DNA of 64,000 nt, taken from the NCBI RefSeq assembly GCF_001440415.1, contig NZ_LLYA01000001.1:460608-524607 (forward strand), read 5' to 3'. The stretch comes from Bradyrhizobium retamae. GTDB taxonomy: Bacteria > Pseudomonadota > Alphaproteobacteria > Rhizobiales > Xanthobacteraceae. The notes beneath the pieces are model-generated. The model was not told the origin of the DNA. It ran no database searches and was given only the letters and a program-made list of their open reading frames with translations. Both the position numbers and the translations under genes were made by a program. Numbering within the stretch: position 1 is the stretch's first letter; each line of letters begins with the position of its first letter. This document shows positions 44,690 through 53,498 of the stretch, one piece after another.

Positions 44690-45520
44690 GTGTCCGATCA
44701 ACGCATCGAAAAACGAATGCGGCAACGACGCGGCTTGCGGCGGGCAATGTTGCTCGCGCTCGTCATCCTCGGCGGTTACGGCCTGCTCGCCTATCTGGTG
44801 CTGCCGGGCTTCTGGACGCATTACGAGCATCAGCGCGGGCTGACCAGCATGCCGATGGTGACGCGCACCGCGCAGGGCATTCCCGGCGATCCCATGAATG
44901 TCGGGCTTATCGGAGACCAGCGCGACGTGGTCTGCGCGATGCATGCTGCGGGGTGGTATCCGGCCGACCGGATCACGCTGAAATCCTCGATCGAGATCAT
45001 CGGTAGCGTGCTGCTCGACAGGCCCTACAAGGACGCGCCGGTGAGCAACCTCTATTACCTCGGTCGCCGCGAGGATCTCGCCTATGAAAAACCGATCGGG
45101 AGCAGCGCCGACCGCCGCAACCATGTGCGCTATTGGAAGGTGCTGGAGAGCGGCGAGGAAAAGCGCCCGGTCTGGCTTGGAGCTGCAACGGAGGATCGCG
45201 GGGTCGGCGTCAGCCGATACACCGCCGCCGTCACGCACCACATCTCGCCCGATCTCGACGCCGAGCGCGCGCTGCTTGCGACTGACCTGGGAAATGCCGG
45301 CATGGTGGACGCGAAATACCAGGTCACCGGCATCGGCCCCACGATCGCAGGGCGGAACGGCGGCGGCGACGCCTATTACACCGACGGCGAAATCTGGGTG
45401 CTGCGGCTGGTCGAGGCCTGCAAGAAGCGCGAGGGACCTGCGGTGACGATCCCGAGCCCGCCGGCGACCGAGCTCAAAGATCAGATCTGGCGCGCGATCG
45501 CGAATGCCGTCGGCAAATAG
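44690..45520 (+). CDS. LssY C-terminal domain membrane protein
   Basis: This 276-residue protein has a basic N-terminus, one membrane segment (AMLLALVILGGYGLLAYLVLPGF, about 16-38) and a periplasmic LssY_C-like domain: PMNVGLIGDQRDVVCAMHAAGWYPAD, PVSNLYYLGRREDLAYEKPIG, DRRNHVRYWKV and THHISPDLDAERALL. The domain's function is unknown; it is often fused to PAP2 phosphatases, which is not the case here. GTG at 44690 is used (GAGGGAG 11 bases upstream); ATG at 44717 is an alternative. It is 50 bases behind the nuclease-fold gene. Confidence 0.82.
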   Translation: MSDQRIEKRMRQRRGLRRAMLLALVILGGYGLLAYLVLPGFWTHYEHQRGLTSMPMVTRTAQGIPGDPMNVGLIGDQRDVVCAMHAAGWYPADRITLKSSIEIIGSVLLDRPYKDAPVSNLYYLGRREDLAYEKPIGSSADRRNHVRYWKVLESGEEKRPVWLGAATEDRGVGVSRYTAAVTHHISPDLDAERALLATDLGNAGMVDAKYQVTGIGPTIAGRNGGGDAYYTDGEIWVLRLVEACKKREGPAVTIPSPPATELKDQIWRAIANAVGK

Positions 45521-45569
45521 CCCGTCAAGAGCGGAGCAATCAGAGCAATTTGATCTTTTTGCGACTCCG

Positions 45570-45595
45570 GATTGCTTCGCTGCGCTCGCAATGAC
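45570..45595. repeat. GATTGCTTCGCTGCGCTCGC repeat, single copy
   Basis: The 26-base segment also forms the right arm of the inverted-repeat element at 51673-51754. It lies between the LssY_C gene and the aminotransferase. Confidence 0.7.
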
Positions 45596-45672
45596 CGCTG
45601 CGATCCAATATTGTGTTGCCAAGTCTCCAACGCCTCGATTTCGCGTATCTGCCGATTAAGGAAAACCAACAA

Positions 45673-46857
45673 ATGACCGTTCGCGCGGGCCGGGAATTTC
45701 TGGCCATCCCGGGACCTACCACGATGCCCGACGAAGTGCTGCAGGCGATGCATCGCCCGGCGCTCGACATCTATTCCGACCAGATGCTGGAATTGACCGA
45801 CGGCCTGCTCGCCGATCTCTCAAAGCTGTTCGCCACCAAAGGCAAATCCTACATCTACATCGCCAACGGCCATGGCGCGTGGGAAGCGACGCTTTCCAAC
45901 GTGCTGTCGCGTGGCGACAAGCTGCTCGTGCTGGAAAGCGGACGCTTTGCGATCGGCTGGGGCCAGGCGGCCGCCGCGATGGGCGTCGAGGTCGAGGTGC
46001 TCAGGGGCGACTGGCGCCGCGCGATCCGCGCGAGCGAGGTCGAGGCGCGGCTGCGGCAGGACAAGGACCACACCATCAAAGCCATCGTCGCCGTGCAGGT
46101 CGATACCGCGTCCGGCGCCTATAACGACATCGAAGCGATCGGCAAGGCGATCAAATCGACGGGGCATCCCGCGCTGTTCATGGTCGACACCGTGGCTTCG
46201 CTCGGCTGCATGCCGTTCGAAATGGACGCCTGGGGTATCGACGTCGCGATGTCCGGCTCGCAGAAGGGCCTGATGACGCCGCCCGGCCTAGGCTTTGTCG
46301 CCGCCAACGACCGTGCCCGCGAGGTGCATAAAAAGGCCAACCTGCGCACGCCCTATTGGGATTGGACCGAGCGCGAGGGCAGCGAGCATTACCGCAAATA
46401 TGCCGGCACTGCCCCGGTGCATCTATTGTTCGCGCTGCGCAAGGCGATCGACATGCTGCAGACGGAAGGGCTGGAGAACGCGTTTCAGCGCCACCGTTTG
46501 CTCGCCGAGGCGGTGCGCCGCGCGGTCGCGGTCTGGAGCGAGGGTCAGGTGATCGGCTTCAACATCGCCGAGGCCAATGAGCGCTCCAACACCGTGACGA
46601 CGGTGACCATGAACGGCTACGATCCGGCCGCGCTGCAGCGCTACTGCAAGGAGAAATGCGGCGTGGTGCTCGGCACCGGCATCGGCGATTTGTCCGGCCA
46701 GGCTTTCCGCATCGCCCATATGGGCCATGTCAATGCGCCGATGATCCTGGGCACGCTCGGGGTCGTCGAGGTCGGCCTCAACGCGCTCGGCATTCCCCAC
46801 GGCAAGGGCGGAACCGAGGCCGCGATCGAGTATCTCGGGGAGAACGTCGAGGCGTAA
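45673..46857 (+). CDS. class V aminotransferase (serine-glyoxylate/alanine-glyoxylate type)
   Basis: This 394-residue PLP enzyme has the start typical of the group (FLAIPGPTTMPDEVLQAMHRP), YIYIANGHGAWEATLSNVL for cofactor phosphate, the Asp in MVDTVASLG, and the Schiff-base lysine in MSGSQKGLMTPPG. It should transfer an amino group from Ser or Ala to glyoxylate; other small substrates are possible. ATG at 45673 with AAGGA upstream gives the family start. The remnant of an ABC permease gene follows directly, suggesting it once belonged to a transport-linked operon. Confidence 0.88.
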   Translation: MTVRAGREFLAIPGPTTMPDEVLQAMHRPALDIYSDQMLELTDGLLADLSKLFATKGKSYIYIANGHGAWEATLSNVLSRGDKLLVLESGRFAIGWGQAAAAMGVEVEVLRGDWRRAIRASEVEARLRQDKDHTIKAIVAVQVDTASGAYNDIEAIGKAIKSTGHPALFMVDTVASLGCMPFEMDAWGIDVAMSGSQKGLMTPPGLGFVAANDRAREVHKKANLRTPYWDWTEREGSEHYRKYAGTAPVHLLFALRKAIDMLQTEGLENAFQRHRLLAEAVRRAVAVWSEGQVIGFNIAEANERSNTVTTVTMNGYDPAALQRYCKEKCGVVLGTGIGDLSGQAFRIAHMGHVNAPMILGTLGVVEVGLNALGIPHGKGGTEAAIEYLGENVEA

Positions 46858-46860
46858 AGG

Positions 46861-47372
46861 TTGTCGTCCCTGCTGTCGGCGAGCGGCTGGTGCCGCCCTT
46901 CGTGCTCTATGGCACGCTGTGGATCCTGCTGCTGGCGTTTCTCACCATCAATTTGCCGTCGGCCTATCAGCAATTGCAGGCGGCGTTCGCGACCATTTAT
47001 CCCGAACTGGAGGACGCCAGCCGCTTTCTCGGCGCGAGCCGGCTTCAATCGCTGCGCCAGATCACCGCCCCCTGCTGCGCACCGGCGTGATCGCGACCTG
47101 GTGCTTCATCTTCATCGGCGTGATGCGGGAGTTATCCGCCGCGATCGTACTGTTCACCTCGCAGACCAAGGTGCTGTCGGTTTTGATCTACGACCTCAAC
47201 GAAAGCGGCGACCTCGCCGCGATCTCAGTGCTTGGCATCGCCATGCTGGGATGTTCGGGGGACACGCAGCGCGCAACGCACGCCGAATGTGATCACCTTT
47301 GCGGTGGTGCTCGCGGTGAACCGAATCCCGATGTTTGGCGGCGGTGCGGGGGCGAGGTTAAGGAACAGTTAG
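46861..47372 (+). pseudogene. remnant of an ABC transporter permease (FbpB-like), frameshifted
   Basis: Three pieces of one permease C-terminus are readable in different frames. The first (to about 47072) reads VLYGTLWILLLAFLTINLPSA...RFLGASRLQSLRQITAP. After a one-base loss comes LLRTGVIATWCFIFIGVMREL...LNESGDLAAISVLGIAML (to about 47250). After a scrambled stretch it returns to the first frame as VITFAVVLAVNRIPMFGGG and ends at TAG 47372. The N-terminal two thirds of a normal permease are absent. The EAA-loop region (EDASRFLGASRLQSLRQITAP) identifies the family as iron/thiamine/phosphonate-type ABC permeases. It starts 3 bases after the aminotransferase stop. Confidence 0.85.
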
Positions 47373-47388
47373 CAACCTAGAACCGTAA

Positions 47389-47471
47389 GTAGGGTGGGAA
47401 GCGTAGCGTGCCCACCGTTCAGGTTGGATTCGGCGATAGATGGTGGGCACGCATCGCTTTGCCCACCCTAC
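47389..47471. repeat. GTAGGGTGGG...GCCCACCCTAC inverted repeat element, copy 2
   Basis: The ends GTAGGGTGGG and CCCACCCTAC are inverted and the inner GTGCCCACC and GGTGGGCAC repeat the layout of 18370-18439. It follows the permease remnant. Confidence 0.8.
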
Positions 47472-47544
47472 AGATCGGTGCATCTGGTAATCCGCCCGTT
47501 TGCCACCGATATAAGGCTCGATCATTGAGCCAGACGAGGACCGC

Positions 47545-49662
47545 GTGACACAAGCCGCCGCCAAAAAGCCCGCCCTCTTGCCGCCGGCCGCCCCGCGCCG
47601 GCCGCATACTTTCACCACGCACGGCATCACCGTGCAGGACGACTATGCCTGGCTGAAGGACCCGAAATGGCAGGAAGTGCTGCGCGACCCCTCGATCCTC
47701 GACCCGGACATCCGCAAATATCTGGAAGCGGAGAACGATTACACCGAGAGTTTGCTCGGCCACACCGCCTTGCTGCAGAAGAAGCTGGTCGCCGAAATGC
47801 GCGGGCGGATCAAGGAAGACGATTCCAGCGTGCCGTCGCCGGACGGCCCGTTCGCCTATTTGCGAAAATTCCGCGAGGGCGGGCAGCACGAAATGTTCGG
47901 CCGCACGCAGCGCGATGGCGGCGCGGTGCAGATCGTGCTCGACGGCGACGCCCTCGCCAAGGGCCATGAGTATTTCAAATTCGGCGGCGCGCGGCATTCG
48001 CCTGACCATAGACTGCACGCGTGGAGCGCCGATACCAAGGGCTCGGAATATTTCTCGATCCGCGTGCGCGACTGGGAGACGGGGATCGACCGCGACGACC
48101 TTGTCGAGGAGACCGACGGCGGCATCGTCTGGAGCAAGGATTGCCAAAGCTTCTTCTATGTCAAACTCGACGACAACCACCGTCCGATGCAGGTGTGGCG
48201 GCACCGGATGGGCACCAAGCAAGCCGACGATACGCTGGTCTATGAGGAAAAGGATTCCGGCTGGTTCACCCATCTGCACGAGAGCTCTTCGGGACGCTTC
48301 TGCGTGATCGCCGGCGGCGATCATGAGACCTCGGAACAGCGGCTGATCGATCTCGCCAATCCCGAAGCGCCGCCGCGGCTGGTGGCGGCACGCGAAGAAG
48401 GCGTGCAGTATTCGATCGCCGACCGTGGCGATGAACTGTTCATTCTAACCAATGCGGACCATTCGATCGACTTCAAGGTCGTCACGGCGCCGCTCGCCTC
48501 GCCCGAGCGCGCCAACTGGCGCGATTTGATTCCGCATCGCGCCGGCATCTATGTGCTCGATGTCGAACTCTATGCCGGCCACATGGTGCGGCTGGAGCGC
48601 GCCAATGCGCTGCCCGCGATCGTCATCCGCGATCTCGGTAACGGCGAGGAACATGCCATCGCCTTTGACGAGGCGGCGTATTCGCTGGACACCATGGGCA
48701 GCTACGAATTCGAGACCACCAATCTGCGGTTTTCCTATTCGTCGATGACGACGCCGTCGGAAGTCTATGACTACGACATGGCGAAGCGAACGCGCGTCTT
48801 GCGCAAGCGGCAGGAGATTCCGTCCGGGCATGACCCGGCCGACTATGTCACCACGCGGATCATGGCGACGTCGCATGACGGCGCGCTAGTGCCGGTCTCG
48901 ATACTGCATCGCAAGGACCTCGTGCGCGATGGCAAGGCGCCGCTGTTGCTCTATGGCTACGGCTCCTACGGCATGGCGATGCCGTCCTCGTTCTCAACCA
49001 ACCGGCTGTCGCTGGTCGATCGCGGCTTTGTCTATGCGATCGCGCATATCCGCGGCGGCGCGGACAAAGGCTGGGGCTGGTATCTCGACGGCAAGCGCGA
49101 GAAGAAGACCAATTCATTCGACGATTTCGCCGCCGCGGGCCGCGCCCTGATCGAGGCAAAATACACCAGCGCCAAGCGCATCGTCGGTCATGGCGGCAGC
49201 GCCGGCGGCATGCTGATGGGCGCGGTTGCCAACCGCGCGGGCGAATTGTTCGCCGGCATCGTCGCCGAAGTGCCGTTCGTCGATGTCTTGAATACGATGC
49301 TCGACGATACGCTGCCGCTGACGCCGCCGGAATGGCCGGAATGGGGCAACCCGATCGAGAGCGAAAAGGATTTTCGCACCATCTTGTCGTACTCGCCCTA
49401 CGACAATATCGCGGCGAAGGAATATCCCGCTGTGCTCGCGATGGGCGGCCTGACCGATCCGCGCGTCACCTACTGGGAGCCGGCGAAATGGATCGCACGG
49501 TTGCGCGCCATGATGACCGGTGGCGGGCCGGTGCTGCTGCGCACCAACATGGGCGCCGGCCACGGCGGCGCGTCGGGCCGCTTCAACCGGCTCGATGAGG
49601 TCGCGATCGCCTATGCGTTTGCGCTATGGGCGGTAGGGTTGGCTGAGAAGGGTGAGGTTTAG
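47545..49662 (+). CDS. S9 family serine peptidase (prolyl oligopeptidase/oligopeptidase B type)
   Basis: This 705-residue cytoplasmic peptidase cleaves short peptides. The N-terminal beta-propeller (about 60-410) begins after the conserved HGITVQDDYAWLKDP; the C-terminal alpha/beta-hydrolase has the nucleophile in GHGGSAGGMLMGAV, Asp in MGGLTDPRVTYWEPAKW and His in MGAGHGGASGRF. YGYGSYGMAMP and IAHIRGGADKGWGWYLDGK fit oligopeptidase B. GTG at 47545 is used because GAGGACCGC precedes it. No signal peptide. It stands alone between repeats. Confidence 0.93.
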   Translation: MTQAAAKKPALLPPAAPRRPHTFTTHGITVQDDYAWLKDPKWQEVLRDPSILDPDIRKYLEAENDYTESLLGHTALLQKKLVAEMRGRIKEDDSSVPSPDGPFAYLRKFREGGQHEMFGRTQRDGGAVQIVLDGDALAKGHEYFKFGGARHSPDHRLHAWSADTKGSEYFSIRVRDWETGIDRDDLVEETDGGIVWSKDCQSFFYVKLDDNHRPMQVWRHRMGTKQADDTLVYEEKDSGWFTHLHESSSGRFCVIAGGDHETSEQRLIDLANPEAPPRLVAAREEGVQYSIADRGDELFILTNADHSIDFKVVTAPLASPERANWRDLIPHRAGIYVLDVELYAGHMVRLERANALPAIVIRDLGNGEEHAIAFDEAAYSLDTMGSYEFETTNLRFSYSSMTTPSEVYDYDMAKRTRVLRKRQEIPSGHDPADYVTTRIMATSHDGALVPVSILHRKDLVRDGKAPLLLYGYGSYGMAMPSSFSTNRLSLVDRGFVYAIAHIRGGADKGWGWYLDGKREKKTNSFDDFAAAGRALIEAKYTSAKRIVGHGGSAGGMLMGAVANRAGELFAGIVAEVPFVDVLNTMLDDTLPLTPPEWPEWGNPIESEKDFRTILSYSPYDNIAAKEYPAVLAMGGLTDPRVTYWEPAKWIARLRAMMTGGGPVLLRTNMGAGHGGASGRFNRLDEVAIAYAFALWAVGLAEKGEV

Positions 49663-49666
49663 ATCC

Positions 49667-49690
49667 CCTCTCTCCGCAAGCGGGGAGAGG
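49667..49690. terminator. hairpin between convergent S9 peptidase and RraA-like genes
   Basis: CCTCTCTCCGC and GCGGGGAGAGG pair with one G-T wobble and a two-base loop, 5 bases after the peptidase stop. There is no T-tract; it also resembles a dispersed repeat. Confidence 0.45.
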
Positions 49691-49715
49691 TTAAGGACGA
49701 CTGCGCTTGGGCGAG

Positions 49716-50435
49716 TTACCGCCCGTTCTTCTTTCGCCACTCCGCGAAATCGGTCAGCGTCTGCGGATCGGTCGCGGGATAGAGCCCGAAAATGCCGCGG
49801 CCGTTCTGGACCTGCTCGGTGACGAAATCCTCGAACGCCGTCATCTCGACCGCCTCGTCGGCGATTTCGTCGGCCAGATGCGCAGGGATCACGATCACGC
49901 CGTCGGCATCGCCAAGAATAACGTCGCCGGGAAACACCGGCGCGTCGCCGCAACCGATCGGCACGTTGATCTCGATCGCCTGATGCAGCGTGAGATTGGT
50001 CGGCGCGCTCGGGCGGTGGTGATAGGCGGGGAAGCCGAGCTTTGCGATCTCCACGGAATCCCGAAAGCCGCCGTCGGTGATGACGCCGGCGCAACCGCGC
50101 TGCATCAGCCGCGTCACCAGAATGGCGCCGGCGGACGCGGCGCGAGCGTCCTTGCGGCTGTCCATCACCAGCACCGCGCCCGGCGGGCAATCCTCGATCG
50201 CCTTGCGCTGTGGGTGGGAGCGGTCGCGGAACACGTCGATCTTGTTGAGGTCCTCGCGCGCCGGCATGTAGCGCAGGGTAAAAGCCTCGCCGACCAACAC
50301 CGGTTGATCGGGACCCAAGGGGTGCACATCCTGGATCATCTGAATGCGAAAGCCGCGCTTGAACAGCGCGGTGGCGACGGTGGCCGTGGAGACGGTTTTG
50401 AGTTTATTGCGGGTGGCGTCGCTCAGTTTTGTCAT
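49716..50435 (-). CDS. RraA-like/HMG-aldolase family protein
   Basis: This 239-residue protein has the RraA fold with the catalytic and metal region GCAGVITDGGFRDSVEI and GCGDAPVFPGDVILGDADGVIVIP. Relatives are class II aldolases acting on 4-hydroxy-4-methyl-2-oxoglutarate and related keto-acids; true RNase E inhibition is limited to enterobacterial RraA. It is the last gene of the ABC-dehydratase-lactonase group, so it could cleave the keto-deoxy acid made by the IlvD/Edd enzyme; this is inferred. Gap to the lactonase gene is 98 bases. Confidence 0.85.
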   Translation of the reverse strand: MTKLSDATRNKLKTVSTATVATALFKRGFRIQMIQDVHPLGPDQPVLVGEAFTLRYMPAREDLNKIDVFRDRSHPQRKAIEDCPPGAVLVMDSRKDARAASAGAILVTRLMQRGCAGVITDGGFRDSVEIAKLGFPAYHHRPSAPTNLTLHQAIEINVPIGCGDAPVFPGDVILGDADGVIVIPAHLADEIADEAVEMTAFEDFVTEQVQNGRGIFGLYPATDPQTLTDFAEWRKKNGR

Positions 50436-50533
50436 TGTGTTCTATCCCAGTTATTCCGTCATTCCGGGATAGTCCGAAGGACCAGACCCGGAATCTCGAG
50501 GTTCTCAGGTGCGCAACTGCGCATCATCGTGGC

Positions 50534-51625
50534 TCACACCGCCCCGTGTGCTTCCACGTACAGCGCATAGACCGAGTGGCAGCTTGTCATGTAGAGGCGG
50601 TTGTTCTTCGGGCCGCCGAAGGTGAGATTGGCGCACCGCTCCGGCAGGCGGATGTGGGCGAGCGGCTTGCCGGCTGGGCTGAACACCATCACGCCGTCGA
50701 GATCCTCTGGCTTGCCCTTGAGCTGAAACACCCGGCGGCCGCCAACCTCCGTCGGCTCGGGCTGCAGCGCGCCGTTGGAGCCCCAGCCGCACCATAGATT
50801 GCCGTCGCGGTCGACGCGGAAACCGTCGAGCGCGCCCTGATCCGCGGCGTCGATCAGCTTGGTCTTGTTGCCAACCGTGCCATCGTCGTTGAGGTCAAAG
50901 CTCCAGATGCTGCGGTTTGGCGTGCCCTTCCATTCCACGACATAAAGCTTCTTCTCGTCCGGCGAGAACGCCAGGCCGTTGGGATTGAAGATGTCGGTGA
51001 TAACGGCGGTGAGCTTGCCGTCCTTGGTCAGGCGATAGACGTTGGTAGTCGCCTGTTCGGGCTTTTCCTTCTTGCCTTCCCACTCGCCGTTGATGCCGAA
51101 CAAGGGATCGGTGAACCAGATGGTGTCGTCGGATTTCACCACGACGTCGTTCGGCGCGTTCAGCCGCTTGCCCTCGAACTTGTCGGCCAGCACGGTGATC
51201 TTGCCGTCCTTCTCCGTGCGGGTGACGCGGCGGGTAACCGAATGCTCGCAGGTGACGAGCCGGCCCTGACGGTCGCGCGCATTGCCGTTGGCGTAATTGG
51301 CATTGGCGCGGAAGACCGAGGTCTGGTTGGTCTTCTCGTCGAACTTCATGATGCGGTTGTTGGGAATGTCGGAGAACAGCAGATAGCCTCCTTCCGGAAA
51401 ATACGCTGGCCCTTCGGCCCAGCGCATGCCGGTCGCAACCTGTTCAATGGTCGAGGAATAGATCCGGTATTTTGCAAAGCTCGGATCGAGGATCTGCACG
51501 GCGGGATCGGGATAGCGCTGGTTCGGCGTGAACGGGAACGATTGCGCGAGGGCGGAGCGCGCGAGCAGCGTCGTGGCGGCAGCGGCGCCGGCGCCTGCGA
51601 GCAGGTTGCGTCGGGTGATGTTCAT
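50534..51625 (-). CDS. SMP-30/gluconolactonase family protein with Tat signal
   Basis: This 363-residue beta-propeller lactonase has a twin-arginine signal (NITRRNLLAGAGAAAATTLL, cleavage near ALAQS), so it is exported folded to the periplasm. Metal-binding residues are in RWAEGPAYFPEGG (Glu), LNAPNDVVVKSDD (Asn), IFNPNGLAFSPDE (Asn) and LDGFRVDRDGNLW (Asp). It should open a sugar lactone outside the inner membrane, before uptake as the acid by the ABC transporter in the same operon. It lies 136 bases downstream of the dehydratase gene, with a repeat between them. Confidence 0.9.
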   Translation of the reverse strand: MNITRRNLLAGAGAAAATTLLARSALAQSFPFTPNQRYPDPAVQILDPSFAKYRIYSSTIEQVATGMRWAEGPAYFPEGGYLLFSDIPNNRIMKFDEKTNQTSVFRANANYANGNARDRQGRLVTCEHSVTRRVTRTEKDGKITVLADKFEGKRLNAPNDVVVKSDDTIWFTDPLFGINGEWEGKKEKPEQATTNVYRLTKDGKLTAVITDIFNPNGLAFSPDEKKLYVVEWKGTPNRSIWSFDLNDDGTVGNKTKLIDAADQGALDGFRVDRDGNLWCGWGSNGALQPEPTEVGGRRVFQLKGKPEDLDGVMVFSPAGKPLAHIRLPERCANLTFGGPKNNRLYMTSCHSVYALYVEAHGAV

Positions 51626-51672
51626 TTGTCGTCCTCCCCTGTGATGCTTTTTGTTTGGTGTCGTCTATCCCC

Positions 51673-51754
51673 GTCATTGCGAGGAGCGAAGCGACGAAGC
51701 AATCCATTCTTTCTTTGAGTCGTGAGATGGATTGCTTCGCTGCGCTCGCAATGA
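51673..51754. repeat. inverted-repeat element (TCATTGCGAG...CTCGCAATGA)
   Basis: The arms, starting GTCATTGCGAGGAGCGAAGC and ending GCTTCGCTGCGCTCGCAATG, are inverted copies around a short spacer. The right arm matches 45570-45595. It sits inside the sugar-acid operon, between dehydratase and lactonase genes. Confidence 0.75.
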
Positions 51755-51761
51755 TGGAAGG

Positions 51762-53498
51762 CTAGTAAATCGGCGGCTCCTCCACCGGCGCGCCAAATCC
51801 GGTCTCCAGAAAATCGAAGTCGCAGCCTTCATTGGCCTGCTTGATGTGGCGGGTGAACATCCAGCCATAGCCGCGCTCGTAACGCGGCTCCGGCGCCTTC
51901 CACTCGGCGCGGCGCATTGCGAGCTCGGCCTCCGGCACATCGAGGTTGATGGTACGGGCGTTGACATCGAGCGTGATCTTGTCGCCCGTTCGCACCAGCG
52001 CCAGCGGCCCGCCGATGTAGGATTCCGGCGAGACGTGCAGGATGCAGGCGCCATAGCTGGTGCCGCTCATGCGCGCATCCGACAGCCGCACCATGTCGCG
52101 CACGCCCTGCTTCACCAGTTTGGTCGGGATCGGCAGCATGCCCCATTCCGGCATGCCCGGTCCTCCTTGCGGACCGGCATTGCGCAGGATCAGCACGTGA
52201 TCCGCCGTGACGTCGAGATTGGGATCGTCGATCGCTTTCTTCATCGAGGGGTAATCGTCGAACACCAGCGCAGGCCCGGTGTGCTTGAGGAAGCGCGGCT
52301 CGCAGGCGCTTGGCTTGATCACGCAGCCGTCAGGCGCGAGATTGCCCTTGAGCACGGCGAGCGCACCTTCCTTGTAGATGGGATTCTCGATGGTGCGGAT
52401 AACGTCGTCATCATAGACTTCGGCGCGCGCGATGTTCTCGCCGAGCGTCTGGCCGGTGACCGTCATGACGTCGAGATGTAGATGCTCCCTGATGCGGCTC
52501 ATCAGGCCTGGCAGGCCGCCGGCGTAGAAGAAATCTTCCATAAGATATTTGTCGCCGCTCGGCCGCACATTGGCGATCACAGGCACCCTGCGGCTGGCCT
52601 TCTCGAAATCGTCGAGCCCGATGTCCTGGCCGGCACGCCGCGCCTGCGCGATCAGATGGATGATCGCATTGGTCGAGCAGCCCATCGCCATCGCGACCGT
52701 AATCGCGTTGTCGAAGGCTTGTCGGGTCTGGATCTTGTCCGGCGTCAGGTCCTCCCACACCATCTCGACGATGCGGCGGCCGCATTCGGAAGCCATGCGG
52801 ATGTGGCCGGCATCGGCTGCGGGAATCGAGGAGGCGCCCGGCAGCGTCATGCCGATCGATTCCGCAATCGCCGTCATGGTCGACGCCGTACCCATGGTCA
52901 TGCAGGTGCCGTAGCTGCGGGCGATGCCGGCCTCGACGTCGACCCAGTCCTTGTCGGAGATTTTTCCGGCACGGCGCTCGTCCCAGTATTTCCAGGCATC
53001 CGAGCCCGAACCCAGCGTCTTGCCCTTCCAATTGCCGCGCAGCATCGGCCCGGCCGGCAGATAGATGGTCGGCAGATTCATACTGGTGGCACCGAGCAGA
53101 AGGCCGGGCGTGGTCTTGTCGCAGCCTCCCATCAGCACCACGCCATCGACCGGATGGCCGCGCAGCAATTCCTCGGCATCCATCGCCAGCATGTTGCGGT
53201 AGAGCATGGTGGTCGGCTTCAGAAACGATTCCGACAGCGACAGCGCCGGCAGCTCCATCGGAAAACCGCCGGCCATCAGGATGCCGCGCTTGACGTCGTC
53301 GACGCGGCTCTTGAAATGCATGTGACAGGGCTGCGCATCCGACCAGGTATTGAGGATCGCGATGACAGGCCGGCCCTTCCATTCCTCCGGCGCGTAGCCC
53401 ATCTGCATGGCGCGCGAGCGGTGGCCGAAAGCGCGGAGATCATCGGGCGCGAACCAGCGCGCGCTGCGGAGGTCCGTGGGGTTCTTCTTGATGCTCAT
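51762..53498 (-). CDS. IlvD/Edd family sugar-acid dehydratase (L-arabinonate dehydratase-like)
   Basis: This 578-residue Fe-S dehydratase converts an aldonic acid to a 2-keto-3-deoxy acid. Cluster-binding cysteines are in MGGCDKTTPG, SYGTCMTMGTAST and probably PCHMHF near the start. The active-site serine region is LSDARMSGTSYGACILH. Length and the WFAPDDLRAFGHRSR start resemble L-arabinonate-type dehydratases more than IlvD. ATG at 53498 overlaps the permease stop (ATGA), so translation is coupled; a much longer in-frame extension overlaps the permease gene and is rejected. Confidence 0.92.
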   Translation of the reverse strand: MSIKKNPTDLRSARWFAPDDLRAFGHRSRAMQMGYAPEEWKGRPVIAILNTWSDAQPCHMHFKSRVDDVKRGILMAGGFPMELPALSLSESFLKPTTMLYRNMLAMDAEELLRGHPVDGVVLMGGCDKTTPGLLLGATSMNLPTIYLPAGPMLRGNWKGKTLGSGSDAWKYWDERRAGKISDKDWVDVEAGIARSYGTCMTMGTASTMTAIAESIGMTLPGASSIPAADAGHIRMASECGRRIVEMVWEDLTPDKIQTRQAFDNAITVAMAMGCSTNAIIHLIAQARRAGQDIGLDDFEKASRRVPVIANVRPSGDKYLMEDFFYAGGLPGLMSRIREHLHLDVMTVTGQTLGENIARAEVYDDDVIRTIENPIYKEGALAVLKGNLAPDGCVIKPSACEPRFLKHTGPALVFDDYPSMKKAIDDPNLDVTADHVLILRNAGPQGGPGMPEWGMLPIPTKLVKQGVRDMVRLSDARMSGTSYGACILHVSPESYIGGPLALVRTGDKITLDVNARTINLDVPEAELAMRRAEWKAPEPRYERGYGWMFTRHIKQANEGCDFDFLETGFGAPVEEPPIY

